Shown here: positions 34,337-43,434 of the stretch, piece by piece
How the letters are laid out: each line of letters opens with the position of its first letter
Numbering within the stretch: the first letter of the stretch is position 1
From: G965240465 sp965249525
GTDB taxonomy: Bacteria; SAR324; JACQKK01
Direction of reading: 5' to 3'
DNA: 64,000 nt
NCBI GenBank assembly: GCA_965249525.1
Contig: OZ252237.1
Location: forward strand, 806,001 to 870,000
Translations under genes and position numbers: made by a program
The notes under the pieces: model-generated
What the model saw: the letters and a program-made list of their open reading frames with translations, nothing else
The model's database searches: none
What the model was told of the DNA's origin: nothing

Positions 34337-35512
34337 TTATTGTGTCAGTTGGACGCATTGCTGGCCTGCAGCCTTGAGGCTTTGTGCCATAATGAGTTTA
34401 CCTTGCAGTCCAGAGTTGCGGATAATTTCTCTGGCTTCTTCTACTTTTGCGCCTTCCAGCCGTACCACCACAGGTGTTTGGGGTTGGACTTGGCGAAAAG
34501 CCTCTACCACCCCTTCTGCTACCAAGTCGCAGCGAACGATGCCGCCAAAGATGTTGATGAGGATGGCTCTTACGTTGGTGTCACTGGTGATGATGCGAAA
34601 GGCTGTGGCTACGCGTTCGGCGGTGGCAGTACCTCCTACATCCAAGAAATTGGCAGGCGAGGCACCATATACCTTAATCATGTCCATGGTAGCCATAGCC
34701 AGCCCTGCGCCATTCACCATGCAGCCAATGTTTCCATCCAGCTTGATATAATTCAAATCCGCCGCTGCGGCTTCCCTCTCCATGGCATTTTCTTCATGCT
34801 CGTCACGCAGCTTGTCCCAATCGCGATGGCGAAACGAGGCATTGTCGTCAAAACTCACTTTTGCATCCAATGCCAACACCCGACCGTCTCCCGTTACTGC
34901 CAGAGGATTAATTTCTAGCAGTGAGCAGTCTCCTGCCGTAAATGCCTCATACAAGCCCAGCAATAACTTCACCCCAGGACGCACCAAGCTGGCATCTATT
35001 TGTGCTAATTCCAATCCATATGCCAAACGTGTTGCTTGGAATGCGCGCAGACCTACTGTTGGATCTACCACTTCGCGCAATATCTTCTCAGGAGACTCTG
35101 CTGCCACAGCCTCTATGTCCATTCCCCCTTCTGTGGACGCCAATACCATCGGGCATTGCGAATGCCTGTCTACCAGTATAGATACATACAACTCCTTGCG
35201 TAATACCAATGCTTCTTCCACCAACAACCGTCGTACTTGTTGTCCTTCGGCACCTGTCTGGTGCGTTATCAGCTGCATTTGCCACATCTTTTCAGCTTCT
35301 TTGCCAAGCTCCTCTATGCTTCCACATACTTTCACTCCCCCACCTTTCCCTCGCCCGCCTGCGTGAATCTGTGCTTTCAATACCCAGCGCTCTCCCTTCA
35401 ATTCCCCTGCTGCCTTGATGGCTTCCTCTACCCCAAATGCAACCTGTCCCTTAGGGGTTGGTACTCCATAATGCGATAAAAATTCTTTCGCCTGATGCTC
35501 ATGTATCTTCAT
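34337..35512 (-). CDS. sucC: Succinate--CoA ligase, beta subunit
   Basis: ATP-grasp beta subunit, 391 residues from ATG 35512, where the family start MKIHEHQAKEFL lies; the frame is open 42 bases further upstream. Visible: KAQIHAGGRGKGGGVK (nucleotide-binding loop), EINPLAVT, GNIGCMVNGAGLAMATMD and NIFGGIVRCD. Forms the alpha2-beta2 or alpha-beta enzyme with SucD. Divergent from ispD across 190 bp holding an 18-bp inverted repeat. Strong base gradient: plus-strand rows 35281-35400 hold 50 C and 14 G, i.e. the coding strand is G-rich at the 5' end. Confidence 0.97.
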   Translation of the reverse strand: MKIHEHQAKEFLSHYGVPTPKGQVAFGVEEAIKAAGELKGERWVLKAQIHAGGRGKGGGVKVCGSIEELGKEAEKMWQMQLITHQTGAEGQQVRRLLVEEALVLRKELYVSILVDRHSQCPMVLASTEGGMDIEAVAAESPEKILREVVDPTVGLRAFQATRLAYGLELAQIDASLVRPGVKLLLGLYEAFTAGDCSLLEINPLAVTGDGRVLALDAKVSFDDNASFRHRDWDKLRDEHEENAMEREAAAADLNYIKLDGNIGCMVNGAGLAMATMDMIKVYGASPANFLDVGGTATAERVATAFRIITSDTNVRAILINIFGGIVRCDLVAEGVVEAFRQVQPQTPVVVRLEGAKVEEAREIIRNSGLQGKLIMAQSLKAAGQQCVQLTQ

Positions 35513-35613
35513 GCTGATTATCTTTACCAAATGGGTGGCTATTTTCAAGTGCAATTTTCAAGATCTATCTCTGCAAGTTCTTGTTTCCATCATCTATCAT
35601 AGGGCTGCAATTT

Positions 35614-35631
35614 TTCACAAACCTTTGTGAA
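35614..35631. promoter_or_regulatory. 18-bp operator-like inverted repeat between sucC and ispD
   Basis: TTCACAAA-CC-TTTGTGAA, perfect 8-bp arms around two bases, in the middle of the divergent sucC/ispD region. The two-base gap rules out a tight RNA hairpin and suits a dimeric helix-turn-helix repressor. The arm order TCACA..TGTGA is the reverse of a CRP/FNR site. No regulator gene is adjacent. Confidence 0.5.
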
Positions 35632-35702
35632 CAAAGGCTTTTGGACGCGAAATTGCATAGCTTGCAAACAGAAGTATGTTTTTTTAAGGAAGTTGGTAAT
35701 AG

Positions 35703-36386
35703 ATGGATTTGGGAGTAATAGTGGCAGCTGGGGGAGGGGGTCGTCGCAGTGAAGGAGATAAATTATGGCGTATGCTGGGGGGAGAGGTGGTGTTGGCAAG
35801 GGTATTGAAGCAATTTCTGGCATGTGCAGAGGTAGATCGGGTAGTTGTAGTGTTGCGTATGGGAGATGAGGCGCGTTTTGAGAAGTTGGTAGAAACTTTC
35901 GGTGAGGGGGAGAGATTGTGCTGGGTGTTGGGGGGTGCAGAGCGTCAGGATTCGGTATTTTGTGGTTTGCAGGAGTTATCGGGTTTATCGCTGCGGCAGG
36001 TATTGATTCATGATGGAGCGCGGCCATTTTTTACTGCAGAGTTATTGCAGCGGGTGATAGAGTCATTGAGAGAGCATGAGGCAGTGATGCCTGTGTTGCC
36101 TGTGGTGGATACACTAAGGCGTGTGGGTATTGAGGGGGAGTTGGTATCACGGGAGGGGTTGGTGGCGGTGCAGACGCCGCAAGGGTTTTGGTGGGAGACG
36201 ATTTGGCAGGCGCATTGTTTGGCGAGAGAAAGGGGGAGTTATTATACAGATGATGCAGAAGCGGTGCTACAATCTGGCAAGAAGGTGCACATGGAGTTGG
36301 GAGTTCGTGAGAATGTGAAGTTAACCACAAGAGAGGATTTTGTGTTTGCAGAACAATTACTGACTGGTATTATACAGAAGGACTGA
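35703..36386 (+). CDS. ispD: 2-C-methyl-D-erythritol 4-phosphate cytidylyltransferase
   Basis: Makes CDP-methylerythritol in the non-mevalonate isoprenoid pathway. 227 residues. The nucleotide-binding N-terminus is VIVAAGGGGRRSEGDKLWRMLGG, with HDGARPF, PVVDTLR and TPQGFWWE..WQAH downstream. AAGGAAG precedes the ATG at 10 bases. The common partner ispF is not next to it; gspD follows one base after its stop. The whole gene is G-rich on the coding strand (row 36181-36240: 27 G, 5 C). Confidence 0.95.
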   Translation: MDLGVIVAAGGGGRRSEGDKLWRMLGGEVVLARVLKQFLACAEVDRVVVVLRMGDEARFEKLVETFGEGERLCWVLGGAERQDSVFCGLQELSGLSLRQVLIHDGARPFFTAELLQRVIESLREHEAVMPVLPVVDTLRRVGIEGELVSREGLVAVQTPQGFWWETIWQAHCLARERGSYYTDDAEAVLQSGKKVHMELGVRENVKLTTREDFVFAEQLLTGIIQKD

Positions 36387-36387
36387 A

Positions 36388-38673
36388 ATGCAACCAAAAA
36401 ACACAGAGAAAACAAGGGTTTGTTATGGCTGGCTGTTGGGCTGGCGAAGGAGTGCTGCGTTTATGCGTAAGTGCGTTGTGGTGATAGTGTTTTTGGTGTT
36501 GTGGGGATGGCCGGGGTTAGTGAGAGAGTTATGGTCGCAAGAACAGGCTAGTCAGACGGGTGGCGAGGAGAATCAGGAGGGGGGGATTTCATTAAATTTT
36601 CAGAATGTGCAGATAGGCACCTTTTTGCAGGCGATGTCAGATGCACTGCAAGTGGCCTTGGTGTGGGATGAAAACAAGGTAAAGGGGAACATTACGGTGT
36701 TGTCGCCAAATCCGTTTGAGCGGGTTACGGCATCAGAGGTATTTGAAAGTGTACTTTCTATGCAAGGGTATGCGATTGTCCAGCATCCTTCTGCGCCCTT
36801 GTTGCAGGTGGTGCCGGTGAGTGAGGCTACACGTTCAGCTTCGGGAGTGCGTGGTCGAGGATTGGCAAAGGGCAAGCAAGGAGGTGCGCCTTCGTTTCAT
36901 CACACCGAGATTATTCAGCTTCGCTATGCGGATGTCTCTTTAGTTGCCAATTTGTTACGACCCTTGGTGGTGAATTCTACCTCAGTGGGATTCTATAAAC
37001 CTGCCAATGTGTTGATGCTGACAGAGTCTGCTGCCCATCTGGAACGACTGCGCAAGGTGGTGAGGCAGCTGGATGTACCCAGCAGCAAAGCCAGCTTTAA
37101 GAGCTTTAAGCTGCGCTATGCCGAAGCACAAAAGCTAGCACCTATTCTGCGTATTTTGGGTCTTTCCATGCTGCAGGCGCGAGGCATTGTGGTGCCAGAC
37201 AAAAAATCTACTGGCAGCGCTTCCAGGACTATTGAAATCCAAGCTGATGTCCGAACCAACAGCCTGTTGATACTAGCGGGCAAAGACGTACTCAATGGGT
37301 TGGAGAAAATCATCAATGAATTAGACACCCCCCCCACACCATCACAACGCGGACTAAGGGTATTCCGACTAGAACATTCCAATGCCGAAGAACTGGTGAA
37401 AATCTTTAAGTCTGTGGATCTCAAATCCCTTACTTCCCAACAACAAAAAAGCACACAGCAAATAAAACTCAGCATTACAGCAGATAAAGCCACCAATTCC
37501 CTAGTGGTTTTCGGAACCAATGAGGCTGTTGATGCCGTAGCCAATATGCTTATAGAACTGGATGTCCGACCTCCACAAGTATTTGTTGAAGTGCTTATTA
37601 TGGAAATGAGCCTAGAAAAAAGCCTAGATATTGGCGTCAACTGGCGCGTGTTGGAAGAAACTACTGACGGTATCATCGGCGGCACTTTTCCCTCCGGTGT
37701 ACCTGCTACTACCGGAGGTGCAATCGGTGCGGGCAGCAATGCACTCATCGGTGTACTTGGCAACGAAATCACCTACGGTGGAGAAACCTATGCCTCTTTC
37801 AGCGGCTTCATCCGCGCACTGCAACAAGACCAAGATGTGAATATCATCGCCAATCCACAGGTACTCACTATCAATAACAAAGAAGCCGAAATCAATGTCA
37901 GTTCTGTCATACCCATCTCCACCCGCACCGTCACCAATACCCAATCACAAAGCACCACCGAATTTGAATTCCGCGATGTGGGTGTTATCCTCAAAATTAC
38001 CCCCCAAATTACCAGTGGAAACCGCGTACGCCTGGTCATCAGACAAGAATTCAGTTCCGTGGCAGGACTCCCAGACACCACCGGTCAGACTGCTATCACC
38101 ACCCTCAAACGCTCTATCAATACCGAAGTGGTGGTAGATGACCAATCCACTATGGCTATTGGCGGTTTGATACAAACTCAATCAGTGGAAACTGTTAACC
38201 GTGTGCCTTTCTTCAGCAGAATTTGGATACTGGGCAATCTTTTCAAAAGCAAACGGCAAGAAATCCGCAAAACCAATCTGCTGGCTTTTATCCGCCCCTC
38301 TATCATCAACTCCCTCAATGACGCCAATAACAACACCCGACGCCAACAAGAACGATACGATAAAGCCAATGAAAGCCTGCAAGGACTAGAAGAACAAATC
38401 CGTAGAGATTTTCTCCCCCCAGCCAATAAACCCGACTCCTCCTCTGAAGAACCCTCGCCCCAAAATCCTCCGCCTCCACGTCGCAGCCCCGATGAAGAAG
38501 ATGAAGAAGGCAACATTCTTTCCGATGAACTTATTGGTTTGGACTTTTCCAACATCGCCCTCCCCAAACCCAATCTGCCACCAGAAGAAATGCTAGCCCT
38601 CGAAAACCTGCGTCAGCAGCAGCAATCCCCAGGCCTGCAGGCACGCAATCCCCGCAGACGCCGAAACCCCTAA
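36388..38673 (+). CDS. gspD: Type II secretion-type secretin (GspD family)
   Basis: Outer-membrane gated channel subunit, 761 residues. A hydrophobic signal segment lies at about 28-45 (CVVVIVFLVLWGWPGL), followed by the N0 domain (ISLNFQNVQIGTFLQAMSDAL), three N-type repeats (e.g. HTEIIQLRYADVSLVANLLRPL, SFKLRYAEAQKLAPILRIL, VFRLEHSNAEELVKIFKS), and the secretin core with VEVLIMEMSLEKSLDIGVNW, EFRDVGVILKITPQI and TEVVVDDQSTMAIGGLI. The C-terminal 120 residues are Pro/Glu/Asn-rich, possibly an S-domain or pilotin contact. An internal ATG at 36463 with AAGGAG upstream would start nearer the signal. No other gsp or pil genes are in the window. Base use flips from row 36481 (26 G, 4 C) to row 38521 (8 G, 21 C). 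Confidence 0.9.
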   Translation: MQPKNTEKTRVCYGWLLGWRRSAAFMRKCVVVIVFLVLWGWPGLVRELWSQEQASQTGGEENQEGGISLNFQNVQIGTFLQAMSDALQVALVWDENKVKGNITVLSPNPFERVTASEVFESVLSMQGYAIVQHPSAPLLQVVPVSEATRSASGVRGRGLAKGKQGGAPSFHHTEIIQLRYADVSLVANLLRPLVVNSTSVGFYKPANVLMLTESAAHLERLRKVVRQLDVPSSKASFKSFKLRYAEAQKLAPILRILGLSMLQARGIVVPDKKSTGSASRTIEIQADVRTNSLLILAGKDVLNGLEKIINELDTPPTPSQRGLRVFRLEHSNAEELVKIFKSVDLKSLTSQQQKSTQQIKLSITADKATNSLVVFGTNEAVDAVANMLIELDVRPPQVFVEVLIMEMSLEKSLDIGVNWRVLEETTDGIIGGTFPSGVPATTGGAIGAGSNALIGVLGNEITYGGETYASFSGFIRALQQDQDVNIIANPQVLTINNKEAEINVSSVIPISTRTVTNTQSQSTTEFEFRDVGVILKITPQITSGNRVRLVIRQEFSSVAGLPDTTGQTAITTLKRSINTEVVVDDQSTMAIGGLIQTQSVETVNRVPFFSRIWILGNLFKSKRQEIRKTNLLAFIRPSIINSLNDANNNTRRQQERYDKANESLQGLEEQIRRDFLPPANKPDSSSEEPSPQNPPPPRRSPDEEDEEGNILSDELIGLDFSNIALPKPNLPPEEMLALENLRQQQQSPGLQARNPRRRRNP

Positions 38674-38743
38674 GAAAGCTGTATAGGGTGCGGAGTTCTC
38701 TTCACACCAAAAGACACCGCCTTGTATGAAACCTACCGCAATT

Positions 38744-38768
38744 CCCCTTAGCAATGATGAGGGGTTTT
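38744..38768. terminator. Terminator between gspD and kdsA
   Basis: CCCCT (38744-38748) pairs with AGGGG (38760-38764) over an 11-base loop, followed by TTTT. It lies between convergent gspD and kdsA and could serve the plus-strand unit. Confidence 0.45.
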
Positions 38769-38780
38769 GAGCGGTCAGCT

Positions 38781-39599
38781 TCATGCTTGTACCAACTGGT
38801 GAATTTCTTGCAGTTTTTTAAGCAGCGGGGGCAAGTCTTTCAGGGGCAGCATGTTGGGACCATCGCAAAGGGCTTGATCAGGATCTTTGTGGGTTTCCAT
38901 AAACACGCCGTTAGCACCTGCAGCGACTGCGGCTTGTGCGATGGTGGTTACGAACTGCCGTTCTCCGCCGGAGCTGCCTTTTGAAGCTGAAGGAAGCTGT
39001 ACCGCATGGGTGGCGTCTATGACTATGGGGAAACCGAATTCTCGCATGATGGGAAACCCGCGCATATCCACCACCAGGTTGTTGTATCCGAACATATAGC
39101 CGCGTTCGGTGATAAGCAGGCGTTGGTTGCCGGTGGATGCCATTTTTTCTATGGCGTGGGCGGCATCGCGGGGCGAGATAAACTGTCCTTTTTTCCAGTT
39201 GACAATCTTGCCTGTGCGGGCAATTTCTACCAGGAAGTCGGTCTGGCGGGCTAGGAAAGCGGGTATTTGCAGGATATCCAGCACTTGGGCAGCTGGTTCA
39301 ATTTCTTCAAAGCGGTGGATGTCTGAGAGCAGCGGTACTCCCACTTGTTGACGAATGGTCTGAAATATTTCGCGGGCTGCGTCTAGTCCTGGGCCGCGGA
39401 AGCTGTCCAGACGGGTACGGTTGGCTTTATCGTAGGATACCTTGAAGGCGAAGGGTATCTGCAGCTGGCTGCATAGTTGTTTCAGGTGTTGGGCAAAAGC
39501 CAGTGTCTGCCCTGGACGGACGGAGTCCTCTATTACATCAGGACCCAGCAGCGCAAAAAAGGGCAGCGATTTTCCCTGAAAACTAGGCAAGTCAAACAT
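38781..39599 (-). CDS. kdsA: 3-deoxy-8-phosphooctulonate synthase
   Basis: Condenses arabinose 5-phosphate with PEP to Kdo-8-phosphate for lipopolysaccharide. 272 residues. Family blocks: FAFKVSYDKANRTRLDSFRGPGLD, PLLSDIHRFEEI, NWKKGQFISPRDA, ITERGYMFGYNNLVVDMR, FPIVIDATHAVQLP and THKDPDQALCDGPNMLPL. The segment NWKKGQF has Asn where metal-dependent enzymes carry Cys, indicating the metal-independent E. coli-like class. Divergent from kdsD, which makes its substrate, with 85 bp between. Confidence 0.97.
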   Translation of the reverse strand: MFDLPSFQGKSLPFFALLGPDVIEDSVRPGQTLAFAQHLKQLCSQLQIPFAFKVSYDKANRTRLDSFRGPGLDAAREIFQTIRQQVGVPLLSDIHRFEEIEPAAQVLDILQIPAFLARQTDFLVEIARTGKIVNWKKGQFISPRDAAHAIEKMASTGNQRLLITERGYMFGYNNLVVDMRGFPIMREFGFPIVIDATHAVQLPSASKGSSGGERQFVTTIAQAAVAAGANGVFMETHKDPDQALCDGPNMLPLKDLPPLLKKLQEIHQLVQA

Positions 39600-39684
39600 A
39601 TCCCTAGCTGTAGCACGGGGTGGGGGTGCCTGTCAGCAGGATTTTTTCGCCTTTGGGGCGGGGTTGGGGTATGTTGAGAGAACC

Positions 39685-40671
39685 ATGAACAAGGCATTTG
39701 AGCAAAATAAATCACACATACTAGGGTTGGTGCGCAAAGCACTGGAAATAGAACGTGAGGGCATAGAGGCTTTACTGGAGCGACTGGATACCCCTGTGGT
39801 GGAAGCGGTGCGTTTGATAGGCAGCTGCCCGGGCAAGGTAGCGGTATTGGGGATGGGTAAATCTGGTCATGTGGGACGGAAAATTGCAGCCACCTTGGCT
39901 AGTACGGGGACACCTGCCTTTTTCTTGCATCCTGCCGAGGCGTTACACGGCGATTTGGGCATGGTAATGCGTGGCGATGTAGCCCTGATGCTGTCCGGCT
40001 CTGGTCAGACCGAAGAGATGCTGCAATTGCTGGGGCCATTAGGACGCATGGGTATTCCCCTGGTGGCTGTTACTGGTCATCCAAACTCTGAACTGGCACG
40101 TCGCTCCCAAATACATTTGGATGTTTCTGTCCCCCGAGAAGCCTGTCCTCTCAATCTAACCCCTACTGCCAGCACCACTGCCACCATGGTTATGGGCGAT
40201 GCCATCGCTGTCTGCTTGTTGGAACTGAAAGGGTTTCAAGACAAGGATTTTGCACAACTGCATCCAGGCGGCAGTCTCGGCAAAAAGCTGCTCACCACTG
40301 CTGAAGATATCATGGACAAAAAAAATCTACCCCAAGTAACCGAAAATACCTCAATAGAACAAGCCGTACAGGAAATCCATGGCAAAGGTTATGGCATCAC
40401 CACCATCACCAACGCACAAGGTCGTCTCTGCGGTGCCTTTTCTCTTGGCGACCTGCTGCGGCTGCACGCCAAGCAATCCAAGTTCATGCAAGAACCTGTC
40501 TCAAAATATATGAACCCCAAGCCCCACTTCGTTACCCCAGACACCCTGGCAGCACAAGCCCTGTTCCTGATGGAAAGTAAACATATCCGCTGTGTGTTCG
40601 TTTGCAACCAACAACAACAACCCATCGGCATGCTGGGCATCTATGAGGTCTTGAAAGCCATAGACTACTAA
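39685..40671 (+). CDS. kdsD: Arabinose-5-phosphate isomerase
   Basis: Interconverts ribulose 5-phosphate and arabinose 5-phosphate, the first step to Kdo. 328 residues from ATG 39685 (GAGAG upstream); a TTG at 39664 is open but lacks support. SIS sugar-isomerase domain with VLGMGKSGHVGRKIAATLASTGTPAFFLHPAEALHGDLGM and GSGQTEEM, then HPGGSLGKKLL and two CBS domains (about 200-328). KpsF/GutQ paralogues share this architecture; the divergent kdsA favours KdsD. Confidence 0.95.
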   Translation: MNKAFEQNKSHILGLVRKALEIEREGIEALLERLDTPVVEAVRLIGSCPGKVAVLGMGKSGHVGRKIAATLASTGTPAFFLHPAEALHGDLGMVMRGDVALMLSGSGQTEEMLQLLGPLGRMGIPLVAVTGHPNSELARRSQIHLDVSVPREACPLNLTPTASTTATMVMGDAIAVCLLELKGFQDKDFAQLHPGGSLGKKLLTTAEDIMDKKNLPQVTENTSIEQAVQEIHGKGYGITTITNAQGRLCGAFSLGDLLRLHAKQSKFMQEPVSKYMNPKPHFVTPDTLAAQALFLMESKHIRCVFVCNQQQQPIGMLGIYEVLKAIDY

Positions 40672-40703
40672 GCACCTTGCCTATTGCCAGAGGAGCAGGT
40701 GGT

Positions 40704-41360
40704 TTAAGTAAGCAGTTGTTGGAGTAGATTGTCCAGGCGTCGGATAAATTGAGATATGGAGGTTTTGGGTTGGATTCTGATGCTGTGCTGCAGGACGAGA
40801 GTGGGAGTAGCATTGACATCAGCTTTGCTGGCTTGTTGGATGGATGCTTGGATTTTTTTGTTAAGCCAGGTTGCATTGCGTTGTTGGGCATAGGCTTTTC
40901 TCAGGCCTAGTCCTTGGGCAAGTTGCTGGACGATGCGGGGATCATTGATATTCAGTTGGCTGGTAAAGGTGGCTTGGAAGATAGCGTTAAGGGTGCGCTC
41001 CCCTTTTCCCAGGCGTTCAGCGATGAAGTAGAGGCGAATGGGGGCATCGGACTGCCCGCTGAAAGCAATAGGAACACTGACCAATTTGACTCGCTTGCCG
41101 TATTTTCTCAGCAGTGGTTTAACCGAGATGCGGAATTGATGACAATGAGAGCAAGTGAAATTGATAAATTCCACCACCTCTACTTGCTTGAGGGTATGGG
41201 CTTTGGGAAGTTTGCCGATGCGTTTGAAATCACCTTTGATACTGGCAGCAGAGACAGGGGCAGCCGTGGTGACTATCAGCAGGCAGGCGGCAGCTGCACC
41301 CAGCAGCCAGCGAGACCATGAGAGAGGTGAAGTGTAGTAAGATGAGGGATGCGTGTACAT
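40704..41360 (-). CDS. Periplasmic thiol:disulfide oxidoreductase, DsbA-like
   Basis: 218 residues with a signal peptide (WLLGAAAACLLIVTTAAPVSA, cleavage after ASA-like site) and a thioredoxin fold with helical insert. The redox motif is CSHC in FINFTCSHCHQF, where E. coli DsbA has CPHC; the cis-Pro loop reads NATPTLVL. DsbA oxidises cysteines of exported proteins; the Ser in place of Pro would change the redox potential, by how much is unknown. AGGAG lies seven bases upstream of the ATG. It is convergent with kdsD and divergent from the next gene, whose frame overlaps its 5' end. Confidence 0.85.
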   Translation of the reverse strand: MYTHPSSYYTSPLSWSRWLLGAAAACLLIVTTAAPVSAASIKGDFKRIGKLPKAHTLKQVEVVEFINFTCSHCHQFRISVKPLLRKYGKRVKLVSVPIAFSGQSDAPIRLYFIAERLGKGERTLNAIFQATFTSQLNINDPRIVQQLAQGLGLRKAYAQQRNATWLNKKIQASIQQASKADVNATPTLVLQHSIRIQPKTSISQFIRRLDNLLQQLLT

Positions 41361-41392
41361 GTGATTGCTCCTATGGGCAGCAAGATAAAGAT

Positions 41393-42448
41393 ATGAATAA
41401 AGTTACCAGTGAAGTGATACCAAATCTAGATGATGTAAAAGCGGTAGCCCTGGATATCGCTGGATTGAACACTGCGGATGACAGCCAGGCACGCTGTGCC
41501 GAGGTCATCTGGCTGCTGTTGTTACGAGGATATCAACTGTATTTGTTTTCTTCAACAGGAGATGATTTTAGCAGGGAAGATTTTCAGCATCCAAAGCTGC
41601 GGTTTCTGACAGAACCGCTGCCTCCTTTGCCCAAATATCCTTTACTGGAAGGAGAGTATTGTCTCTGGGTTACCAATCATGCCCCTTTGGAACGCTGGCT
41701 GGATGAACACCATCGCCTGCGCATGTGCATTGGAGGCAAGGAACAGCCTGGCATTCGCCGCCTGGCTGCCATAGACGAGCTGGTTGTTGCACTCAATCCA
41801 CTCAACAGCGTGATGGCTAACACCATCAGCCAGCTGTCTCAACTCAAAGAACGATTTTCCCAGCGTGCCATCATCGTTGGTATTGGAGGTCCCGCCATCA
41901 GCGATCTGCAGCAGTTCACCCTTCTCCTCCAAAGCGCCCTGCAAGACGCCAACCTGCCCATGGTGGAATTGCTGGATATCTCCTCGCTTACCCCTAATGC
42001 CGAAGTCCTGCATGCCAAGCAGCTGCCCAAAAACGCCGCCTGGCAAACCCCAGAGGGCGGCAGCTGGCTGACAGACCAATTATTAAAACCGCTCCAAAAA
42101 GGAGAAACCATCTTCCTCAAAACTCCTCCCCCCCTGCTGCCGACTGCCATGGCTGAACAATTCCCTCTTTACTTGCATCCAGAGACCATCCTGCTGCTTT
42201 TGGCAGAAATGGTATTTGTTCAGCCCCTTCAGCCTTTGCTGGATGTACGCCTGCTGCTGGAATTGCCCCCAGAAGAACTGGCGCGGCGCCTGTATGAAAT
42301 CCCCCCCCATGAATCTTTTGACCCCAGCTTCACACAACAATTTTTGCAAAATGAAGGCGGTCAATACCAACACTACCTTCGCCATCATCAGGTGCAGAAA
42401 CTCCAGCCGATGCTTATCAACGCCCAATTCATCATCCCCAACCCTTAG
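41393..42448 (+). CDS. HAD-like plus uridine-kinase-like protein lacking the P-loop
   Basis: 351 residues from ATG 41393; the frame is open 75 bases upstream but that part overlaps the divergent neighbour. The N-terminus VKAVALDIAGLNT...EVIWLLLLRGYQLYLFSS...LWVTNHAPLERWLDEHH resembles a degenerate HAD phosphatase (expected second Asp absent). The second half (IIVGIGGPAISDLQQFTLLLQSAL....LYLHPETILLLLAEMVF...LDVRLLLELPPEELARRLYE) follows the order of uridine kinase/phosphoribulokinase folds, but the Gly-rich loop GGPAISD has no GK[ST]. Both enzyme halves seem to have lost their key residues, so a regulatory or binding role is possible. Fold assignments are inference. Confidence 0.5.
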   Translation: MNKVTSEVIPNLDDVKAVALDIAGLNTADDSQARCAEVIWLLLLRGYQLYLFSSTGDDFSREDFQHPKLRFLTEPLPPLPKYPLLEGEYCLWVTNHAPLERWLDEHHRLRMCIGGKEQPGIRRLAAIDELVVALNPLNSVMANTISQLSQLKERFSQRAIIVGIGGPAISDLQQFTLLLQSALQDANLPMVELLDISSLTPNAEVLHAKQLPKNAAWQTPEGGSWLTDQLLKPLQKGETIFLKTPPPLLPTAMAEQFPLYLHPETILLLLAEMVFVQPLQPLLDVRLLLELPPEELARRLYEIPPHESFDPSFTQQFLQNEGGQYQHYLRHHQVQKLQPMLINAQFIIPNP

Positions 42449-42462
42449 TAGTAGGCACAACC

Positions 42463-42480
42463 CCTGGGTACTAGCCCAGG
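42463..42480. terminator. Hairpin overlapping the aldolase stop codon
   Basis: CCTGGG-TACTAG-CCCAGG, perfect 6-bp stem and 6-base loop. The loop contains the aldolase stop codon (CTA on the plus strand) and the convergent gene ends 15 bp to the left. No T-run follows. Confidence 0.4.
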
Positions 42481-43400
42481 TAGATATCCATAATGTTATG
42501 CAATAGTTGAATGGCTTCTTGTTTTGATCTTTGAAAGGAGTTGCGTCCAATGATGGAACCAAAACCACCGCCTTGGTGAATTTGTGTGATTTCTTCTAGT
42601 ACAGCGTTGGTATCTTTGGCTGCACCGCCAGAGAAGATAACGATGCGCCTGCCAGCAAAAGTACTTTGCACCACATGCTGCACGCGCTGCTCCATGGTTT
42701 TGATGGGGATTTGGTGTTTTTCATAGATTTTTCTAGCAGCGTCTTGTTCTATGTGTTCGCTGGGGAGTTTGACTTTAATGATATGCGCTCCCAGTTGGCA
42801 GGTGAGATGTGCAGCGTAGGCAATAACATCAATGGCTGTTTCACCTTCTTTAGAGAGGTTTTTTCCTCTGGGGTATGACCAGACGACTACAGCCAGCCCC
42901 ACGGATTTGGCTTCCAGGGTGAGTTCTCTAATTTGTTCGTACATGGTGTTAGAGAGTTCAGAACCTGGATAGATGGTGAATCCGATGGCAGCAGCACCGA
43001 GTCGCAGTGCATCATCTACGCTGCCGGTGATGGCGGGGCACGGTTCGCCTGAGGTAAGGGAGGAGCTATTGTTGAGTTTCAGGATAAGAGGAATTTGTCC
43101 TGGGAATTCGGCTGCACCTGCTTCAAGAGCCCCCAGGGGTGCGGCGTATGCGCTGCAGCCTGCCTCAACAGCAAGTTCAAAGTGGTAGAGTGGATTGTAT
43201 CCTAAGGGGTTGGGGGCGAATGAGCGGGCGGGACCGTGTTCAAAGCCTTGGTCAACAGGCAGGATGACCATTTTTCCGCTGCCGGCAGTTCTGCCTTGGT
43301 AGAGCATGCGGGCGAGGCTGCTTAGTGTGCCGGGGTTTTCATTTTTGTACCAGCTGAGAATTTCTTTTACGCGGTTAGTGGATTTTGGTGAATGGTTCAT
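42471..43400 (-). CDS. Fructose-bisphosphate aldolase class I, bacterial DhnA type
   Basis: 309 residues from ATG 43400, with AAGGAT 10 bases upstream; a longer frame exists to 43532 without support. DhnA/FbaB-type aldolases use a Schiff-base Lys, most likely in HIIKVKLPS here. Other blocks: VILPVDQGFEHGP, SAYAAPLGALEAG, PLILKLNNSSSL, FTIYPGS, VVVWSYPRG and IIFSGGAAKD. It acts in glycolysis/gluconeogenesis. An exception to the base gradient of the window: its coding strand is C/A-rich from the start. Confidence 0.93.
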   Translation of the reverse strand: MNHSPKSTNRVKEILSWYKNENPGTLSSLARMLYQGRTAGSGKMVILPVDQGFEHGPARSFAPNPLGYNPLYHFELAVEAGCSAYAAPLGALEAGAAEFPGQIPLILKLNNSSSLTSGEPCPAITGSVDDALRLGAAAIGFTIYPGSELSNTMYEQIRELTLEAKSVGLAVVVWSYPRGKNLSKEGETAIDVIAYAAHLTCQLGAHIIKVKLPSEHIEQDAARKIYEKHQIPIKTMEQRVQHVVQSTFAGRRIVIFSGGAAKDTNAVLEEITQIHQGGGFGSIIGRNSFQRSKQEAIQLLHNIMDIYLG

Positions 43401-43434
43401 ATTTTTGCGTATCCTTTTCTGTTGTTGGTGTAGA

